Shown here piece after piece: positions 61,001 through 64,000 of a stretch of DNA of 64,000 nt. The notes beneath the pieces were generated by a model that had not been told where the DNA came from, searched no databases, and saw only the letters and a program-made list of their open reading frames with translations. Source of the stretch: Gemmatimonadota bacterium (GTDB lineage: Bacteria > Gemmatimonadota > Gemmatimonadetes > Longimicrobiales > Gaopeijiaceae). The stretch is taken from NCBI GenBank assembly GCA_009692205.1, contig SHZR01000005.1, forward strand, positions 1-64,000. Reading direction: 5' to 3'. Position 1 is the first letter of the stretch, and every line of letters begins with the position of its first letter. The translations under genes were made by a program, and so were the position numbers.

Positions 61001-61309
61001 ATGGCAGGGACGCGAACGATCGAGAAGCTCGACACCGAATCGATCCGAGGCTGGCTCGCTTCCCATAAGGGATGGAAGCGACAGGCGAACAAGCTCACGA
61101 AGGACTTCGCGTTTTCGTCGTTCCGGGACTCGGTCGTATTCGTGAACCGCGTCGCGTCGGTCGCCGACAGCCACAACCACCACCCGGACATCGACGTCCG
61201 CTACTCCACGGTGACCGTGGCGGTCACCACGCACGATGCCGGCGGTATCACGGCCAAGGATTTCGCCCTCGCCGAGGAGATCGACTTCTCCACGTCGCGG
61301 GCCGAGTAA
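61001..61309 (+). CDS. Pterin-4a-carbinolamine dehydratase
   Basis: This 102-residue protein has the PCD motif: HNHHPDIDVRYSTVTVAVTT with the two His and later His-containing THDAGGIT, and WKRQANKLTKDFAFSSFRDS earlier. It should dehydrate 4a-hydroxytetrahydropterin, supporting aromatic amino acid hydroxylases or acting with molybdopterin. No hydroxylase gene is in the window. The ATG 61001 was chosen because the upstream extension runs into the tRNA-Glu gene. Confidence 0.93.
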   Translation: MAGTRTIEKLDTESIRGWLASHKGWKRQANKLTKDFAFSSFRDSVVFVNRVASVADSHNHHPDIDVRYSTVTVAVTTHDAGGITAKDFALAEEIDFSTSRAE

Positions 61310-61319
61310 GGGCGCGACC

Positions 61320-61982
61320 CTACGCGGGCGTGATGTCGAGGACGTCGGTGAGCGTCTCCAAGAAGTAGTCGGGCCGCTCGGCCTCGAGCGCCTGTCGGGC
61401 GAAGGCACCCCAAGGCGCTGCGGCGGTCCGAGTGCCCGCGGCGCGGCCGGCGCGTAGGTCGAAGGGCGAATCCCCGACGAAGAGAACGTCTGCGGGCGAC
61501 TCGTCGAGACCGAGAGCGGACAGCGCGTAGTGTACGGCCTCCGGATCCGGCTTACCCCGTTGGACGTGATCGCACGACACGACGAGCTCCACGTCGGCCG
61601 AGAGCCCGCACACCTCGATCGTGCGGCGCGCGACCTCGTCTCGCTTGCTGGTCACCACCGCAACGCGCGACCCTCGCGCTTTCAGGCCCTTGAGAACTTC
61701 CGCCGCCCCTGGAAAGGGCTTGACCATCTCATCGTGCACGCGCCGTTGGAACGTGGTGTAGGTGTCGAGCATGGCTGCCGCCTCGGCCGCGCTCTGCGCG
61801 AAATCCATGAGCTGGACTCGGAGCGGTGTGCCGAGCGTCGCCAGCCAGCGCTCGTCCGGCGGCGCCTCGCCCAAGTGCGTTCGCATCGTGTGGCGGTAGC
61901 TCATGAGAATGAGCTCGACCGTGTCCGCCAACGTGCCGTCGAGGTCGAAGAAGACGCCTCCCCACACGCGCGAACCCGTCAA
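61320..61982 (-). CDS. HAD-family hydrolase (phosphoglycolate phosphatase-like)
   Basis: This 220-residue protein has the HAD core: motif I FFDLDGTLADT (Asp13, Asp15), a helical cap, motif II VAVVTSKRDEV, motif III KPDPEAVHYAL and motif IV VLFVGDSPFDLRAGRAAG. The size and cap fit Gph/PpaX-like phosphatases. The substrate is not certain. Its ATG overlaps the stop of the lipase gene by four bases, the end of a coupled three-gene run. Confidence 0.9.
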   Translation of the reverse strand: MTGSRVWGGVFFDLDGTLADTVELILMSYRHTMRTHLGEAPPDERWLATLGTPLRVQLMDFAQSAAEAAAMLDTYTTFQRRVHDEMVKPFPGAAEVLKGLKARGSRVAVVTSKRDEVARRTIEVCGLSADVELVVSCDHVQRGKPDPEAVHYALSALGLDESPADVLFVGDSPFDLRAGRAAGTRTAAAPWGAFARQALEAERPDYFLETLTDVLDITPA

Positions 61983-62716
61983 TGTCGCGTGACCGTCGTG
62001 CCGGTTCGCTCCAGGAAGTCGACCACGAGGTAGAAGACTTCGTCGTGGCGCAGGAGGCCCTGGTGGGTCGGGCAGCAGACCGTGTGATCCTCGACCCCGG
62101 GGAGCGTGGCGCTCTCGCCAGGCACGACGCGTGTGTCGATCGGCGTGCGGATGGTCAGGGCCTCGATCCCGGCGGGAAGCGCGGGGCCGTGGTTCAGTGC
62201 TGCCAAGAACTCACTCTCCGGCATCATCTCCTCGCGGCCCTCGCCCCATGCGAGGTGGGCGGTGAGCGTGCCGCGGTGCGGAGAAGCGAGGAAGACGGCG
62301 CGGCGGACAGGCGCTCCCTCTCGCGTCTTCAGATACCAGCGGGTGGCGAGCCCTCCCATGGAGTGCGCGACGATGTCGACATCGGTCGCGCCGGTCTCCG
62401 CGAGCACCGTCGCCACGAGCGAGTCGACCTCCTCGGCGTGGTCGCGGTTGCTCCCCGTGGGGTCGCGGAACGTGAGCGTCTCTACATGCGACCAGCCCGC
62501 GGCCAGAAGCCGAATCCTGAGCGCCGCCAGCTCTCTCGCCGTGTCGAACCAACCCGGCACGAGCAGGACGGGAACGTCGGTGCGCGCCGGCGTCGGCGGC
62601 GTGGGCGCGCCAGCCGCGCCGGCCACCACGGCCAGCGGCAGCGCGACAGGAGCCGCGCCCGCCACTGCGACCCAAGCGACCACGGCGACGACCACGGACA
62701 GGACGCTCCGTCTCAC
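61979..62716 (-). CDS. Exported alpha/beta-hydrolase, lipase-like
   Basis: This 245-residue protein has a signal peptide (VVVAVVAWVAVAGAAPVA), the strand VPVLLVPGWFDTARELA and the nucleophile elbow IVAHSMGGLATRW (Ser119), as in class 2 lipases such as EstA/LipA. Further strands RRAVFLASPHRG and CCPTHQGLLRHDEVFY follow, the last with a His likely to be catalytic. It overlaps the aminotransferase gene by four bases at its start and the HAD gene by four at its end. Confidence 0.86.
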   Translation of the reverse strand: MRRSVLSVVVAVVAWVAVAGAAPVALPLAVVAGAAGAPTPPTPARTDVPVLLVPGWFDTARELAALRIRLLAAGWSHVETLTFRDPTGSNRDHAEEVDSLVATVLAETGATDVDIVAHSMGGLATRWYLKTREGAPVRRAVFLASPHRGTLTAHLAWGEGREEMMPESEFLAALNHGPALPAGIEALTIRTPIDTRVVPGESATLPGVEDHTVCCPTHQGLLRHDEVFYLVVDFLERTGTTVTRH

Positions 62717-64000
62717 GCCGGCGCTGCGATCGCTTTCACGAGAGCCTCCACCGCATAGTCGGCCTGTTCGTCGGTCAATGCGACCGAAGGAGTCAGTTCG
62801 ACGACCTGCCCCACGTCTCCGGCGGGGAGCACGATCACGCCCTCACGGAGGGCCGCTACTGCCACCCGCGCGGCAGCTCCCGCCGGCAGCGCGCTCCGGT
62901 CACCCGATACGAGCTCGATACCGAGCAGGAGCCCGAGGCCGCGCACTTCCCCTACACCGGGTACGCCTGAAAGTCGCGTCGCCAGGCGCGTCCGGAGGCT
63001 CTCGCCGAGCGCCTCCGCCCGCGTGAGCACGGACTCCGGGCCGTAGCGGTCGAGAGCGGCGAGCGCGGCGGCGCAGGCGAGCGGGTGGCCGAGGAACGTG
63101 CTGGTGTGCACCGCCTCACCGTCGCTCTCGGGCCAGGCGTCCATGACGGCGCGACGTCCTACACAAGCGGAGAGCGGCAGCCCGGCGCCCAGAGCCTTGC
63201 CGACGCACACGAGGTCGGGCTTGAGCCCCACGCGCGTGGAGGCGAGCATGGCGCCGCAGCGCCCCATCCCCGTCAGGATCTCGTCGGCGATGACGAGTGC
63301 GCCAGCCTCCGCCGCGAGCGCCGACACTTCAGCCATAAAGCCCGCGGGAGCCACGCGCGCGCCGGCCCTCCCCTGCACCGGCTCCACGATCACCGCCCCG
63401 ATCGGGTCGCCGTTGGGCGCGCCGTCCCTGAGCGCCCGCCGCACGAACTCGAGCGCCAGAGTCATGCTCGTGGCGCCGCGCGGGCCCGCCAGCGGATACG
63501 GCGCGAAGGCCACGCCCCGGTAGAGTCGTCGGACGAAGGGGCGTCTGAACGTCGAGCGCGCGGTCGTCGCGAGCGACCCCATGGTGAGGCCGTGATAGCC
63601 GCCCTCGAACGCGAGCACGCCAGGGTGACCCGTCGCGAGCTGCGCCGTCTTGAGCGCGATCTCCACGGCCTCCGAACCGGTAGACGCGAGCACCGCGCGG
63701 GCGTCGGGCCAGGGGCTCAGATCGCGGAGTCGCTCCAGCAGCTCGACGCGGATGCTCGGAGGGTGGACGTCGCCCATGCCGTGCGTGAGACGGAGCGCCT
63801 GGTCCGCGATCGCCGCCGACACGGCGGGGTGCGAGTGCCCTAGCAGCGCCACCCCGAACCCCGCGCACAGGTCGACGTAGACGTTGCCGTCCGCGTCGCG
63901 GACGTTGGCGCCCGCCGCCGACTCCCAGAAGATCGGCCAGTCGTCGGCCAGGTGCGTCACGTTGCGCGACTCGACGGCGCGGAGCCTGTCGGCCAGCGCC
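62713..64000 (-). CDS. Class III aminotransferase (5' end outside the window)
   Basis: At least 429 codons encode a PLP-dependent class III aminotransferase: YVDLCAGFGVALLGHSHPAV, ALKTAQLATGHPGVLAFEGG, YHGLTMGSLATTARS, LVIADEILTGMGRCGAM and CVGKALGAGLPLSACVG with the PLP-binding Lys. The frame continues upstream of the GTG at 63960 (ALADRLRAVESRN) to the window edge, so the true start lies beyond. It belongs to the 4-aminobutyrate/acetylornithine group; the amino donor is unknown. Its stop overlaps the lipase gene start. Confidence 0.92.
   Translation of the reverse strand, partial: ALADRLRAVESRNVTHLADDWPIFWESAAGANVRDADGNVYVDLCAGFGVALLGHSHPAVSAAIADQALRLTHGMGDVHPPSIRVELLERLRDLSPWPDARAVLASTGSEAVEIALKTAQLATGHPGVLAFEGGYHGLTMGSLATTARSTFRRPFVRRLYRGVAFAPYPLAGPRGATSMTLALEFVRRALRDGAPNGDPIGAVIVEPVQGRAGARVAPAGFMAEVSALAAEAGALVIADEILTGMGRCGAMLASTRVGLKPDLVCVGKALGAGLPLSACVGRRAVMDAWPESDGEAVHTSTFLGHPLACAAALAALDRYGPESVLTRAEALGESLRTRLATRLSGVPGVGEVRGLGLLLGIELVSGDRSALPAGAAARVAVAALREGVIVLPAGDVGQVVELTPSVALTDEQADYAVEALVKAIAAPA

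Noticed and set aside
1-64000. CRISPR arrays or rRNA genes
   Set aside because: No regularly spaced repeat array and no rRNA-like stretch was seen.

Overview
The window is about 67% G+C and almost wholly coding. It looks like one chromosomal segment of an uncultured Gram-negative bacterium. The lineage is inferred, not proven: a SusC/SusD pair, several proteins that carry TonB plug-like domains without a barrel, many periplasmic beta-propellers (PQQ, NHL, YncE-like), a DUF5916 protein, a serpin lipoprotein and a sodium:solute symporter with a tiny partner protein together suggest Gemmatimonadota or a close relative. Sources of uncertainty are several interrupted genes, which may be real decay or assembly errors.

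Region 1 (1-2.8 kb) is a small integron remnant and is the most unusual part. On the minus strand it reads: the first 75 codons of an integron integrase (intI), then three palindromic attC-like sites (2260-2143, 1377-1201, 415-301) that bound two gene cassettes. Each cassette holds one toxin-antitoxin-like pair: DUF4160 plus an Xre-like protein, and HigB plus HigA. Each pair has its own promoter with a palindromic or repeated motif over it and a predicted leaderless start. An IS256-type transposase tail lies beyond the distal end.

Region 2 (2.8-10.1 kb) holds a cyclophilin, a small zinc-ribbon protein, a large secreted Rhs-repeat gene broken by a frameshift, an in-frame stop and a lost 3' end next to IS-like terminal repeats, and a DUF4143 ATPase.

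Region 3 (10.1-18.9 kb) has a MIP18-type Fe-S factor, a SpoIIE-like phosphatase facing a 5'-truncated HD-GYP gene, a HupE/UreJ-like membrane protein, a secreted NHL propeller followed by a strong terminator, a DUF418 remnant, a PP2C phosphatase, an MscS channel, and two small membrane proteins.

Region 4 (18.9-27.4 kb) has a PQQ dehydrogenase translationally coupled to an NAD-dependent epimerase, a divergent YncE-like propeller/di-haem protein pair, phosphofructokinase, a 42-residue membrane protein and a sodium symporter.

Region 5 (27.4-40.9 kb) has a complete BMP-type nucleoside ABC transporter (binding lipoprotein, double ATPase, two permeases), a secreted LmbE-like deacetylase, a DUF5916 outer-membrane protein, a plug-like protein, an acyl-CoA dehydrogenase and an internally deleted MDR oxidoreductase.

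Region 6 (40.9-51.1 kb) has a Tat-type haloacid dehalogenase, an exported metallo-beta-lactamase-fold protein, pyruvate carboxylase, two more barrel-less plug proteins, a matrixin-like protease, and a TonB/TPR-lipoprotein pair.

Region 7 (51.1-64 kb) has the SusC/SusD pair with its terminator, an OmpA-type lipoprotein, an Omp85-like barrel, CrcB, a serpin, tRNA-Val and tRNA-Glu, pterin-4a-carbinolamine dehydratase, and an overlapping run of aminotransferase, lipase and HAD phosphatase.
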